Of a stretch of 64,000 nt of DNA, positions 1 through 8,369 are shown piece by piece. This DNA comes from JAGWRI01 sp963728785 (GTDB taxonomy: Bacteria > Gemmatimonadota > Gemmatimonadetes > Gemmatimonadales > Gemmatimonadaceae). The translations under genes and the position numbers were made by a program. The stretch is from contig CAVSKV010000004.1 in the NCBI GenBank assembly GCA_963728785.1, forward strand, positions 1,364,001 to 1,428,000, read 5' to 3'. A model generated the notes under the pieces. It was given only the letters and a program-made list of their open reading frames with translations, did no database searches and was not told the origin of the DNA. Each line of letters opens with the position of its first letter. The stretch's first letter is position 1.

Positions 1-947
1 ACGCCGCTCTTGCCGGCGATCGCAGTGACCGGCCGGCGCGGCGCGTCGAACGTGATCATCGTTCCCGGCGATTCCGGCCGGCGGGCGTTGAGTACGTAGA
101 CCGGGATGCCCAGCCGCACGGCGGGTGCAATCGTGTTCGGGTGGAGCACCTTGGCGCCGAACGACGCCAGCTCCGAGGCTTCGTCGAATCCCACGCGCTC
201 GATCAGTTGCGCACCCCGCACCACGCGGGGGTCGGCGGTAAGCATGCCGTCCACGTCCGTCCAGATCTCGATGGCCTCCGTCTGCAGCGCGGCGCCGAGC
301 AGCGACGCGCTGTAGTCGCCGCCCCCACGTCCCAGCGTGGTGGTGACGCCGGTGGTCTTGCACGAGCCGATGAAGCCGCCGAGCACCGGGATCTCCCCGT
401 TGCGCACCACCGGCGCGATCACGCGTTGGGCAGCCTCCGTAATCGCGTCGGGCTGGGGCTCGGCCTTGGTGAACGTATCGTCGGTGAGCATCACGCGTTG
501 CGCGTCGACGTGCCGCGCCGGCAGCCCCGCGTGCTGGAACGCGGCCGTGCAGAGCAGCGACGACAGTTGCTCGCCCACGGCGGCGATCGCGTCCTGGCTG
601 CGCGGGGTCAGGTCGCCGAGCACCGAAAGCGCCCCGGCTAAGCTGGCCAACTCGTCGAACATGGCGCTCATCTCGCCCATCACGTCGCTTGCCTCGCGAC
701 CGGCGCCGAGCAGCGCTTCGGCTTCGGCGAGATGGCGCTGCCTCGACGCCTCGACGCTGCGCAGGGCGATGATGAGTTGCCCCCGCGCCGCCTGCTCGGC
801 AATCTCGAGCAGGAGGTTCGTGGTACCGGCCAGCGCCGACACGACCACGATCGGCGCGCGCGGGCCCCGCGATTTCACGATCGCGGCGGCACGCCGGATG
901 GCGGCGGCATCGGCCACGGAGGTGCCACCGAACTTGAGGACGATCAC
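1..947 (-). CDS. lysC: Aspartokinase, C-terminus cut by window edge
   Basis: Aspartate kinase phosphorylates aspartate in the first step of the lysine/DAP, threonine and methionine pathways. The reading frame opens GTG-ATC-GTC-CTC and gives VIVLKFGGTSVADAAAIRR, the KFGGTSV nucleotide-binding signature at the extreme N-terminus. Further in, a GRGGGDYSASLLGAAL-like stretch and WTDVDGMLTADPR are classic aspartokinase kinase-domain segments. About 315 residues are visible; the C-terminal ACT regulatory domains would lie beyond base 1. The GTG start (945-947) overlaps the asd stop by 4 bp (GTGA), so the two are translationally coupled and this is the last visible gene of a dapE-asd-lysC operon. 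The family assignment is secure. Whether it is lysine- or threonine-sensitive cannot be judged without the ACT domains. Confidence 0.95.
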   Translation of the reverse strand, partial: MIVLKFGGTSVADAAAIRRAAAIVKSRGPRAPIVVVSALAGTTNLLLEIAEQAARGQLIIALRSVEASRQRHLAEAEALLGAGREASDVMGEMSAMFDELASLAGALSVLGDLTPRSQDAIAAVGEQLSSLLCTAAFQHAGLPARHVDAQRVMLTDDTFTKAEPQPDAITEAAQRVIAPVVRNGEIPVLGGFIGSCKTTGVTTTLGRGGGDYSASLLGAALQTEAIEIWTDVDGMLTADPRVVRGAQLIERVGFDEASELASFGAKVLHPNTIAPAVRLGIPVYVLNARRPESPGTMITFDAPRRPVTAIAGKSG

Positions 948-2017
948 GACCGGTCGAGCAGCCCGCGCGCGACCATGAGCTCGGCGTTCAGCACCGACGC
1001 GCCAGCCGCTCCGCGGATGATGTTGTGGGCCATCGCCACCAGCTTCACGTGAAACACGGGATCGCGCCGCACCCGGCCCACCACGACGGCCATGCCGTTG
1101 CCCTCCATCCGGTCGCGCCGAGGCTGCGGTCGGTCGGGCTCGCCCCGCAACACGAGCGGTCGCTCCGGCGACGAAGGAAGGCCGCGGGCCTCCTCGGCGC
1201 CCGTCCATTCGCGCAGCACCGCCACCACTTCGTCCGGCCCGGCGCTCTGCTCGAATTCCACCGACATGCACACCGTGTGCCCGTGCTCCACCGCCACGCG
1301 GTTGGCGTGGGCGGTCACGGCGAACGGCGCCGGCCGGATGGCGCCGTGGCTCACGTGGCCGAGCATCTTGTTCACTTCGATCTCGATCTTCGGTTCCTCG
1401 TCGCGGATGAACGGAATCACGTTGCCGAGGATATCGAGGCTGGGCACGCCCGGATAGCCGGCTCCCGACACGGCCTGCATCGTGGCCATGAACACGCGCC
1501 GCACGCCGAACTTCTGATGCAGGGGCGCCAGGACCAGGGCCGCGGGAATCGACGCGCAGTTGGCGTTGGTGACGATCGCGCCCGTCCAGTCGCGCCGTTC
1601 GCGTTGCGCCGGCAGCACCGCGAGGTGGTGGGGGTTCACCTCGGGGATGAGCAACGGGACGTCGGGCTCCATCCGGTAGTTCTTGGCGTTGCTGAGCACG
1701 ATGCGCCCGGCGCGAGCGAAGGCAGGCTCCACATGGCCGGCCGCCGCCGCATCGAGCGCCGAGAACACCAGCTCGGCGTCCATTGCCGCGGGGTCGCACG
1801 GCAGTACCGGCATGACCGCCACGCGCGCCGGCATCACGTCGTCGCCCACCCAGCGCGCGGCCTCGGCGTAGGACTTGCCCGCCGACCGTTCCGACGCGGC
1901 CACGGCCGTGATCTCGAACCAGGGATGGTGGGCGAGCAGCCGAATGAAGGCCTGGCCGACGGCACCGGTAGCGCCGAGAATGGCCACGCGGCGCTTGTGC
2001 GAGGGAGCGAGCGTCAT
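944..2017 (-). CDS. asd: Aspartate-semialdehyde dehydrogenase
   Basis: Reduces aspartyl phosphate to aspartate semialdehyde with NADPH, the step after aspartokinase. The 357-residue protein starts MTLAPSHKRRVAILGATGAVG, with a GxTGxVG Rossmann motif at residues 14-20. A catalytic-cysteine region (TNANCASIPAAL) follows, then a dimerisation region with VSGAGYPG. The reading frame is open far upstream (to 2302) but that part is antisense-like sequence inside dapE, so the ATG at 2017 is chosen. It lies 10 bp after the dapE stop and ends in a 4-bp overlap with lysC. The length and the NCA motif look like the archaeal/fungal-type ASADH branch (about 350-360 aa). The branch assignment is an inference; the function is secure. 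Confidence 0.94.
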   Translation of the reverse strand: MTLAPSHKRRVAILGATGAVGQAFIRLLAHHPWFEITAVAASERSAGKSYAEAARWVGDDVMPARVAVMPVLPCDPAAMDAELVFSALDAAAAGHVEPAFARAGRIVLSNAKNYRMEPDVPLLIPEVNPHHLAVLPAQRERRDWTGAIVTNANCASIPAALVLAPLHQKFGVRRVFMATMQAVSGAGYPGVPSLDILGNVIPFIRDEEPKIEIEVNKMLGHVSHGAIRPAPFAVTAHANRVAVEHGHTVCMSVEFEQSAGPDEVVAVLREWTGAEEARGLPSSPERPLVLRGEPDRPQPRRDRMEGNGMAVVVGRVRRDPVFHVKLVAMAHNIIRGAAGASVLNAELMVARGLLDRS

Positions 2018-2027
2018 GGGTGGCGGC

Positions 2028-3023
2028 TCAGGATTGCAGGAGTGCGCGCGCCATGCGCACGTAGGCGTCCACGGCGCCGCGGAGTTCCGCGACGTCCACG
2101 AATTCATCCGGCGTGTGGGCGACGGTGATCGACCCGGGGCCGAAGAGCAAAGGCGTGCCCCACCGGTCGAGCAGCGGGATATCGGACGTGTAGGACACGG
2201 CGGCCGTCTCGAACCCGGGAATCGTGTGGAAACGCTGGGGCGGAATATGTGATCCCCAATCCAGTTCGGCCCGGCCCTTCGCCCATCGTTCCAGTTGCGC
2301 ACGCAGCGGCTTCACGTCACCCACGAGGCGGAACATGATCTCCACTTCGCACAGCGCCGGCACGATGTTGGCCTCCGTGCCGCCGTGGATCGTGCCGATG
2401 TTGAGCGTGGTGGCGCCGAGCACCGGATCGGCGGGGAAGGTGAGTTCGTGAATGGTAGGGAGCAGTTGCAGCATCGGCTCGATCGCGGATTCGCCCAGAT
2501 GCGCGTAGGCAGAGTGCGCCGCGCGCCCGCGGGTGCGGATGAAGACCCGCTGCGACCCTTTGGCGCCGCTGGCGAGCTTGCTCTCGGTGGGCTCGCCGTT
2601 GATCAGCCACTTGCTGGTGGCCGGCAGGTGGTTGGCGGCCCGCGCGCCGTCGGAGTTCTTCTCCTCGCCGACGACGAACAGGATGTCCACCCGGTGCTCG
2701 CCCTCCTCGGCGAGCTGCTCGGCCGCGACCATCATGGCGGCCGCGATGCCCTTGGCGTCACAGGCGCCGCGCCCATAGAGGCGATTACCCTCGAGCCGCG
2801 GTGAGACGTACGGCGGCACCGTGTCGAGGTGCGTGGAGAGGGTGACGCCCTGCCCCGAACGAGCGGCCCAGACGTTGGCGCGCCCGGGCGCGACTTCCTG
2901 CAATTCCACGTTCCATCCCCGGGCCACGAGCCAGCGGGACACGAAATCGACGGCGCCGGATTCGGCGCCGCTGGTGGATTGAATGGCGAGCAGTTCGGCG
3001 GCGAGAGCGACGACGTCGGTCAT
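2028..3023 (-). CDS. dapE: M20-family deacylase, probable succinyl-diaminopimelate desuccinylase (or acetylornithine deacetylase)
   Basis: M20 metallopeptidase-fold amidohydrolase of 331 residues. Metal-site motifs are in order: STHLDTVPP (HxD, near residue 63), GRGACDAKG (bridging Asp, near 88), EEKNSDGA (catalytic Glu pair, near 120), INGEPTESK, and a late TPDEFVD segment. The dimerisation or lid domain sits between about 150 and 260. As first gene of a run into asd and lysC it most likely serves the DAP/lysine pathway by removing the succinyl (or acetyl) group. The same fold makes ArgE, and sequence alone does not settle the substrate. The ATG at 3023 is the only well-placed start. No long leader or lysine riboswitch fits in the 35 bp before the neighbouring gene. 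Confidence 0.82.
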   Translation of the reverse strand: MTDVVALAAELLAIQSTSGAESGAVDFVSRWLVARGWNVELQEVAPGRANVWAARSGQGVTLSTHLDTVPPYVSPRLEGNRLYGRGACDAKGIAAAMMVAAEQLAEEGEHRVDILFVVGEEKNSDGARAANHLPATSKWLINGEPTESKLASGAKGSQRVFIRTRGRAAHSAYAHLGESAIEPMLQLLPTIHELTFPADPVLGATTLNIGTIHGGTEANIVPALCEVEIMFRLVGDVKPLRAQLERWAKGRAELDWGSHIPPQRFHTIPGFETAAVSYTSDIPLLDRWGTPLLFGPGSITVAHTPDEFVDVAELRGAVDAYVRMARALLQS

Positions 3024-3058
3024 CCGCCAAAGTTATCAGGTTGAGGGCGCGTTGGGAG

Positions 3059-3865
3059 CTACCACCCGGCCGCCACGCCGAACAGCATCTGACCGTCGTT
3101 GTAGGTGCGTGCGCCGCGGTCCAGGGCGCCGCTGTCGTAGTTGTCGGTGAGGGCCAGGGAGAGGGATACCGTTCCGTTCATCTTGTACCGCAGTTCCGTG
3201 TTCGAACTGACCAGGAACTGTGACACCCCGGTCGCGCTGGGCTGCCACGAGGTAGCGTGGGTGATCTGCACGCGTTCGTCGAAGGCATGGCGGTACTTGG
3301 CCACCCACGAGAACCGCAGGATCCGCTGCTCCGGGAACTGGACCGTGCTGTCCAGAGGGATCGTCCTCTCCGCCGAGAGCGACAGGCTGAGATTCGCATC
3401 GGTCGCGGCGGTGTGGTGGATGTTCCACTTGGCGCCGGCTCCCATGCTGTACCGCAACGCAATGCGCTTCTCGAGATTCGACTCATAGGTGGTAGTGAGG
3501 AAGCTCGAGAAGGGGGCCAGTGGGCGGAACGTTATCGCGGCAGTGCCCAGCCAGGTCCGCTTGGTGACCGTACGGGGGCCGCCATCGACGGACGCCTCGC
3601 CGTACAGCATTTGCAATTCGGTGTTGAGCCCGTAGGCCGAGTCTACGCGCGCCACCTTGCCGTCCACCCCGGTTATTTGCTGTTGGGTGTTGCCGAAGAA
3701 GATGCTGGCGTTGGCCAGAGCGCTCGCGGTCCAGAGCTTGAGCGGTTTGGCCGGCGGCGTGGGCGGCGCCGTCTGCGCCGCGGCGACCGCCGCAGGGATG
3801 GTGCTCGACAGCACGAAGGCCAGCGCGGATGCGCCGGCCCGGCGGAGTTGGATGCGCGACGGCAT
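3059..3865 (-). CDS. Secreted outer-membrane beta-barrel, DUF481-like
   Basis: A 268-residue exported protein. It has a basic N-terminus and a hydrophobic stretch ending AAVAAAQ, a signal peptide cut around residue 31. A Pro-rich linker follows, then alternating hydrophobic/polar strands typical of a beta-barrel: LKLWTASALANASIFFGN, TWLGTAAITFRPLAPF, RIALRYSMGAGAKWN and a terminal LFGVAAGW ending in an aromatic. This is the pattern of the DUF481 family (YdiY-like), whose biochemical role is unknown. The 5' side on the minus strand carries a GC-rich hairpin (3881-3908), so the gene may be transcribed apart from the upstream exported protein. DUF481 membership is inferred from the strand pattern and length and would need a profile search. 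Confidence 0.72.
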   Translation of the reverse strand: MPSRIQLRRAGASALAFVLSSTIPAAVAAAQTAPPTPPAKPLKLWTASALANASIFFGNTQQQITGVDGKVARVDSAYGLNTELQMLYGEASVDGGPRTVTKRTWLGTAAITFRPLAPFSSFLTTTYESNLEKRIALRYSMGAGAKWNIHHTAATDANLSLSLSAERTIPLDSTVQFPEQRILRFSWVAKYRHAFDERVQITHATSWQPSATGVSQFLVSSNTELRYKMNGTVSLSLALTDNYDSGALDRGARTYNDGQMLFGVAAGW

Positions 3866-3880
3866 TTCGAAAAGTAAACG

Positions 3881-3908
3881 GGGCGGCGGACAGATTCACC
3901 CGCCGCCC
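3881..3908 (-). terminator. GC-rich hairpin, possible terminator
   Basis: A 9-bp perfect stem (GGGCGGCGG with CCGCCGCCC) and a 10-nt loop lie just after the stop of the sensor-like gene. They are followed on the minus strand by CGTTTACTTTT. The T tract is interrupted, so termination strength is uncertain. The hairpin also sits about 15 bp before the DUF481 gene start. Confidence 0.5.
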
Positions 3909-3920
3909 ACGACCATCAAT

Positions 3921-4421
3921 TCACTCGGGACGCGCGAGGAGTCTGGCCTTCGAAGGAATCTGCGCCGCCATTTCGGCTTCGATCTGTTTGGCCTTCGCGA
4001 CGGCCGAGCTTTCCGTCTGGCCAGCTGCCGCCTTGAATCCGATGCCGAGGACGCCCACAACCTTGCCGGTGGCGTCGTGGAGCAGCACGGAGACGTCGAA
4101 GCCGTTCTTTTCCTTTTCCACGGACGGCTTGCCCGTGCGGATCGGTACGATGTCGTCGGCTTCGCACTTCTCGCCGATGTCGGTCTTGTCGGTTGAGGCA
4201 ATGCCCACGCACCCCTTGTCGATGGTCGCGGAAATCCCGATTTCGGCAGCGTCGGGATGCTTGGCCTGGGCGGCTTCGACGAGTTTCTGCGCCAGGTTCT
4301 TTCCAGGCCGCGTGGTCGTCTGCGCGGATCCGACCGCCGCGATGCCGCTCATCAACAGGGCCAGCGTGCAGGCCGTGATCGTTGGGAAGAACGGATTGCG
4401 GGCTCGTTGACTGCATTTCAT
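3921..4421 (-). CDS. Exported single-Cache/PAS-like sensor-domain protein
   Basis: A 166-residue protein with an N-terminal hydrophobic segment (residues about 11-33, TACTLALLMSGIAAVGSAQ) that looks like a cleaved signal peptide. The mature part reads like a small extracytoplasmic ligand-binding fold: a long helix (KNLAQKLVEAAQAKHPDAAE), then ISATIDKGCVGIASTDKTDIG, then VSVLLHDATGKVVGVLGIGF, a strand-turn-strand typical of Cache/PDC domains. No output domain is attached, so it may be a free periplasmic binding protein. The ATG is supported by a GGAGG Shine-Dalgarno 8 nt upstream. The two cysteines (in KGC and EKC) could form a disulfide or bind a metal. The family call is tentative and no substrate can be named. 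Confidence 0.55.
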   Translation of the reverse strand: MKCSQRARNPFFPTITACTLALLMSGIAAVGSAQTTTRPGKNLAQKLVEAAQAKHPDAAEIGISATIDKGCVGIASTDKTDIGEKCEADDIVPIRTGKPSVEKEKNGFDVSVLLHDATGKVVGVLGIGFKAAAGQTESSAVAKAKQIEAEMAAQIPSKARLLARPE

Positions 4422-4571
4422 CGTAGCGCCCTCCGGCGGCGTGTCGCGCGTGTTGACCGCTCACGCCGAACAGCGGAGCGGCCTCGCGAAACTACAAGCC
4501 GTCGCCTGTCAGCACCGTGACAACGTACAGAGCTGCAATAACGAAGCATGGGCGCCTCGTTGAACCCAACA

Positions 4572-4655
4572 TGCCGGGGGCCGGTCTCGAACCGACATGG
4601 GCTTGCGCCCAAGGGATTTTAAGTCCCTCGCGTCTACCAGTTTCGCCACCCCGGC
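4572..4655 (-). tRNA. tRNA-Leu(UAA)
   Basis: Minus-strand cloverleaf of 84 nt. Acceptor stem GCCGGGG/CCCCGGC with discriminator A, D-arm with GGTAGACGC, anticodon loop CTTAAAA giving UAA, a long variable arm typical of class II tRNALeu, and a T-loop GGTTCGAGACC. The 3' CCA is not encoded. Confidence 0.96.
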
Positions 4656-4664
4656 GGGACCGCG

Positions 4665-4692
4665 AAAAAAAGGAGCGGCCTCGGCCGCTCCT
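4665..4692 (-). terminator. Rho-independent terminator after tRNA-Gly
   Basis: On the minus strand a GC stem (AGGAGCGGCC, GAG loop, GCCGCTCC) runs straight into seven T residues. It lies between tRNA-Gly (upstream on this strand) and tRNA-Leu (downstream). tRNA-Gly transcription should therefore mostly stop here, and tRNA-Leu depends on read-through or its own promoter. Confidence 0.85.
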
Positions 4693-4715
4693 CATTCTAC
4701 ACCGTCGCCAGTCAG

Positions 4716-4788
4716 AGCGGGAAACGGGACTCGAACCCGCGACCCCAACCTTGGCAAGGTTGTGCTCTACCAACTGAGCTATTCCCGC
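4716..4788 (-). tRNA. tRNA-Gly(GCC)
   Basis: Minus-strand cloverleaf of 73 nt. Acceptor GCGGGAA/TTCCCGC with discriminator T, D-arm AGCTCAGTTGGTAGAGC, anticodon loop TTGCCAA giving GCC, and T-arm CGGGTTCGAGTCCCG. The 3' CCA is not encoded. Confidence 0.97.
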
Positions 4789-4796
4789 GTGCCCCC

Positions 4797-4826
4797 AATA
4801 TAGTCCTGGCCGCCGCAGGCCGACAA
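4797..4826 (-). promoter_or_regulatory. Sigma70-type promoter of tRNA-Gly
   Basis: Minus strand: -35 TTGTCG (4821-4826), an 18-bp spacer, then -10 TATATT (4797-4802). The predicted start point falls about 2 bp before the mature 5' end of tRNA-Gly. It occupies the gap between the glycosidase-like gene stop (4832) and the tRNA. Confidence 0.6.
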
Positions 4827-4831
4827 GAACG

Positions 4832-6619
4832 TCACCCGCGCTCTCCAAGCCCGTGCACGGCGTACCAGAGGCTCCACGCGACCAGCGCCGAGAGTGACGC
4901 ATCGCCGCCGTTCCCGGTCGCCCTGCCCTCCGAATCCACGTACTGCGCCGCGAACCCGCCGTCGAGCGGCGCCCTCCGGAACCACTTCACTTCGGCCGAC
5001 GCCTCGGGGCCGATGAGCCGGGCACAGTGCTGCGCCAGTTCGGCCGCCGGATAGTTAAGAGCCTTGGCGGTGCGGCGATAGTTCGAGTCGTGGCGCTCCA
5101 CGGCCTCGTACAGGGGCAGCCAGAACGCCGAGCCCACCGGATCGTCTTCGACCGATGCCGACCCGGCCATGTCAATGGACGACGCGAACATCTGGACGCC
5201 CTCGTGCGACCTGAGAAAGTGGCGCACCAGCGCCGCGCGCACGGCCGCCGGATCCTGGACGTCGCGCGCCGTCTCCTCATCGAGCGTCCGCCGCAGAACG
5301 TCCAGCGCCATCGCGACGACGGCGTTGCCGTGGAGTGAAAAGGGATGCACGACCGGCGCCCCGGACGGTCCGACCTCGGTGCTGTACAGCGGCCAATCGG
5401 CGTCGCGGCGGGCGGCCAGCTCGTCGTGCGCGACGTATAGCGTGTCACCCAGAACGGGCTCGTCCACGATGTGCTCGTCACCGGTGTCGCGAATGAAGCG
5501 CTCCACGGCCAGCGGATAGCTCGCTGCCCCCTCGAGCGAGAACCCCGGCTCGAACAGGGTGCCATCCAGATAGTGCACGCCCCGCCCCGGCGCGTAGCCA
5601 TGGAGTTCGCACGCCCGCAGGATCAACTCGCGCGCCAGGGGCGCGTCGGCGAGTTGCACCGCGCCCACCGTCCACATGAGCGCTTCCCAGTCTCGCACCG
5701 TCACTCCGGCGGAGTGCCAGGGCGCCCGGGTGCGAATCAGGTAGTAGTGGCCGTCGTCGAGCGCTCGTCCCACGGCGTAGAAGTACGCGAACAGCAGGTT
5801 CCCGTTGATCAGCCGGTCCAGCGCTTCATTGCCTGTACTCTGCTCCAGCGCCTGGATCGCGTCGCGCGTGCCGGCCAGCAGTTCGCGCCACCCGCGGCGG
5901 CGGAGCACTGCCACCGACGCCTGCGCACCGTCGCGCTCCGGACCGGCGGCCAGATAGAAGGCTACCTGTTCACGTGCGCCGGCCGGCAACTCGAACTCCC
6001 GGGTGATGGAATACCCGGGCGCCTCGCCGCCGGTCACGGCAATGGCCGCGTCCCCGTCGGCGCGGAGGGCCAGCGCCATCAGCCCGGGCTCGGCGACGCC
6101 GTCGAGCAGCACGACGTCGCTGGCCACCGACGCCCGGTTTGCGTCGCCGAACGGACGTGGCGTTCGCACGCGGAGCTGCCGGTGTCCGAGCACCCCTTCG
6201 ATTCCCACGCGGACGGTGCACGCCGTCTTGCCCCGGTTCTCCGCCGAGAGCGCGTAGACGGCGCCCGCCATGTCGGCGTCGCGGCCGAACGGCGCGAACA
6301 CCGTCCCGCGCAGCACGAGCGGACCCACCGTGCAAGTGAACGTGGGAAGCCACCCCAGGGCGCGCTCCCACGCCATGGGGGACGACGCGAGGTCGTGCGC
6401 CACACCGTTGACGGCGATCGTGGGCCGCAGCAGCGCCGGGCCCGTGCCGTCCACGAACCCGGCGTGGCCGGCGACTTCGATCGCCGCACGGGCGCCCCGA
6501 TGGAGCACGCCTACGGCGTGCACGGCGCCGTTGCCCGGATGAATGCAGGGCAGCGCCAGCCAGTGGTTGCCGGTTATCTGCCACGGGACGCGCGGAATGG
6601 GGAGCGGAGGCAGGGGCAC
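4832..6619 (-). CDS. Six-hairpin glycosidase-like protein (alpha/alpha toroid)
   Basis: A 595-residue cytosolic protein (no signal peptide) with an N-terminal beta-sandwich-like half (about 1-280). The C-terminal half is helical and rich in the Trp/Asp/His segments of (alpha/alpha)6 glycoside hydrolases and phosphorylases: TRAPWHSAGVTVRDWEALMWT, YLDGTLFEPGFSLEGAASYP, DDPVGSAFWLPLYEAVERHDSNYRRT and DGGFAAQYVDSEG. This resembles amylo-alpha-1,6-glucosidase or GH63/GH94-type toroids, but no family-defining catalytic pair can be assigned by eye, so no substrate is claimed. The GTG at 6619 is the chosen start; the open frame upstream belongs to antisense sequence of the divergent gene. The gene stands alone, with no transporter or sugar gene next to it. 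Confidence 0.6.
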   Translation of the reverse strand: MPLPPLPIPRVPWQITGNHWLALPCIHPGNGAVHAVGVLHRGARAAIEVAGHAGFVDGTGPALLRPTIAVNGVAHDLASSPMAWERALGWLPTFTCTVGPLVLRGTVFAPFGRDADMAGAVYALSAENRGKTACTVRVGIEGVLGHRQLRVRTPRPFGDANRASVASDVVLLDGVAEPGLMALALRADGDAAIAVTGGEAPGYSITREFELPAGAREQVAFYLAAGPERDGAQASVAVLRRRGWRELLAGTRDAIQALEQSTGNEALDRLINGNLLFAYFYAVGRALDDGHYYLIRTRAPWHSAGVTVRDWEALMWTVGAVQLADAPLARELILRACELHGYAPGRGVHYLDGTLFEPGFSLEGAASYPLAVERFIRDTGDEHIVDEPVLGDTLYVAHDELAARRDADWPLYSTEVGPSGAPVVHPFSLHGNAVVAMALDVLRRTLDEETARDVQDPAAVRAALVRHFLRSHEGVQMFASSIDMAGSASVEDDPVGSAFWLPLYEAVERHDSNYRRTAKALNYPAAELAQHCARLIGPEASAEVKWFRRAPLDGGFAAQYVDSEGRATGNGGDASLSALVAWSLWYAVHGLGERG

Positions 6620-6629
6620 GGGGTACAGG

Positions 6630-6665
6630 TTAACTTTGACGGGTTTCCCGGTAGGATAATAAGCG
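6630..6665 (+). promoter_or_regulatory. Candidate promoter region between divergent genes
   Basis: AT-rich patch in an otherwise GC-rich 78-bp divergent gap. On the plus strand it contains TTGACG (6636-6641) and, 18 bp later, TAAGCG. An overlapping TTAACT/TAGGAT pair at 16 bp is an alternative. On the minus strand TTATTA-like sequence precedes the glycosidase-like start. Which hexamers are used cannot be decided by eye. Confidence 0.3.
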
Positions 6666-6697
6666 CCCGCCCTCACCCCAGCGACCCGCGTACCGCC

Positions 6698-8365
6698 ATG
6701 ATTCGGAAGCGAGCCGTTCGTACCCTGCTCGGAACTGTCCTGGTCCCGCTGCTCGTTGCCGCCCTGCCACGCTCGGCGCACGCGCAGGCCGATCTCGGAC
6801 ACCTGGACGACGCCACCGTCGCGCCCCAGGGGCGGTTCCGGGTGCAGATCTCCTCGGCATGGACGCGATTCGACTCGCGCTTCGCGCCCGCCGACAGCAC
6901 CAGCCGCACCATCCCGCTGGGCGCGGAGTACAGCTTCGATTCCCTGGGCGTGGCGCAACTGCCGGCGCTGGCCCCTACGCAGAGCGCGATCTCGTCGCTC
7001 ACCGGATCGCCTTTCCACCTGACGCTCGGACGCACGGCGGCGGCGGCCGACGCGCGGATTTCGGTCACCCCGGTGGACATCGAATACGGCCTCACCCGAC
7101 GCCTCACGATCGGCGTGATGGTGCCCCTCGTGCGCACCCGGACGACGATCAGCCTCAAGGTGAATCCGTTGGGCACGGAGGGGAACGTCGGCATCAATCC
7201 GGCCAAGGTGAATCCGGGCGCATTGGCCTCCGACAGCATGGTCGTCGCGCAGTTGGTCAGCGCAGGAGCTACGCTGGCATCGACCCTCGAGGCCTGTCAG
7301 GCCAATGCGAGCGCGAACGCGAACTGCCCCACCATTCTGCAGCGGCAGGCGGACGTGACCGCGCTGTTGCAGAGTGCCACGGCATTCGCGAACGCGTTCG
7401 GCGCCGTCTACGGCGCCAACGCACAATCGTCGGGCGCTCTGGTGGTGCCGCTGGCCGGCACCGTGGCCGACCAGCTCATTCGGACGCGCCTCGCGTCGTA
7501 TGACTCGTCGTTCCAGGCGTACCTCAACGCCGGCGCCGTGATCACGGCCGCCCCTGCGGCCGCCGGCGGCGTGGTGGGCACACAGGACCTTGGCACCCTG
7601 CTCCAGAACCCCGCAGTGGCGGGTTTCGACTCGCTCAAGAGCACCGTGCGGATCAGCACCGGCGACGTGGAGCTGAGCGCGAAATTCCAGCTGTTCGACG
7701 ACTTCACCGATTCGGTGAAGGCGTCCCGCCCTGGGGCGGTGCTGGCGCGGGCGACGTTCACCGGCACGCTGCGTCTGCCGACCGGCCAGTTGGCGACTCC
7801 CACCAATCCGCTGGACATCGGCACTGGGCTGGGAACGATGGCAGCGGACGGCCGCCTCGCCTGGGACATGCAGGCCGGCGGGCGGATCGGCCTGTCGGCG
7901 GCTGCCGAGTATCTGCACCCGTTCGGCAAGACCAAGTCGGGGGCGCTCCCGATCGGCGACGGGGCGCCGTTTCCACCGTCGACGTCCGACGCCTATCCGT
8001 ACACACCTGGGGCGGTGACGCGAGTGGAAGTGGCGCCGCGTTTCATGATCGCGCCGCGGCTCGGCATCAGCGCGTTATATGATTTTGTTCATGTCGCCGC
8101 CAACGACTACGGGTCGGTGGCTGCCGGCCAGGTGGCCGCCGCGGTCGCCACGCTCGACGGCGTGACGAGCGCCGCCGGCACGCAGCAGGCCGCCGGGTTC
8201 GGACTCACCTACTCCACGGTGCCCGAGTACGACCGCGGCCGGGTGGGCTTCCCGGTGGACATCACGTACACGCATCTCGAAGCGCTGAGCGGCGCGGCGC
8301 GCATGCCCAGGTACTGGCGCGACCAGATCTCGGTGCGGTTCTACTTCCGGCGCGGCGCCCTGTAG
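6698..8365 (+). CDS. Secreted outer-membrane-type protein, function unknown
   Basis: A 555-residue exported protein. The signal peptide is residues 1 to about 31 (MIRKRAVRTLLG..., a hydrophobic core, then SAHAQ). The mature part alternates strand-like segments (GRFRVQISSAWTRF, RLTIGVMVPLVRTRTTISLKV, KSTVRISTGDVELSAKFQLF) with Ala/Ser-rich stretches. It ends DQISVRFYFRRGAL, close to the amphipathic last strand of outer-membrane barrels. An Ala/Asn/Gln-rich region around residues 180-290 is probably a long loop or helical insert. It resembles uncharacterised transporter-like barrels found in Gemmatimonadota-type genomes. It ends 4 bp before the convergent recN stop, with no terminator hairpin in the gap. 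Confidence 0.65.
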   Translation: MIRKRAVRTLLGTVLVPLLVAALPRSAHAQADLGHLDDATVAPQGRFRVQISSAWTRFDSRFAPADSTSRTIPLGAEYSFDSLGVAQLPALAPTQSAISSLTGSPFHLTLGRTAAAADARISVTPVDIEYGLTRRLTIGVMVPLVRTRTTISLKVNPLGTEGNVGINPAKVNPGALASDSMVVAQLVSAGATLASTLEACQANASANANCPTILQRQADVTALLQSATAFANAFGAVYGANAQSSGALVVPLAGTVADQLIRTRLASYDSSFQAYLNAGAVITAAPAAAGGVVGTQDLGTLLQNPAVAGFDSLKSTVRISTGDVELSAKFQLFDDFTDSVKASRPGAVLARATFTGTLRLPTGQLATPTNPLDIGTGLGTMAADGRLAWDMQAGGRIGLSAAAEYLHPFGKTKSGALPIGDGAPFPPSTSDAYPYTPGAVTRVEVAPRFMIAPRLGISALYDFVHVAANDYGSVAAGQVAAAVATLDGVTSAAGTQQAAGFGLTYSTVPEYDRGRVGFPVDITYTHLEALSGAARMPRYWRDQISVRFYFRRGAL

Positions 8366-8369
8366 CCGG

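Noticed and set aside
3024..3058. Lysine riboswitch ahead of dapE-asd-lysC
   Set aside because: Only 35 bp separate dapE from the next gene, far too short, and no riboswitch-like structure is seen.
5471..6697. 409-codon open upstream extension of the outer-membrane protein
   Set aside because: Antisense to the glycosidase-like gene, Arg/His/Pro/Gly-rich low-complexity translation, and the true signal peptide starts at ATG 6698.
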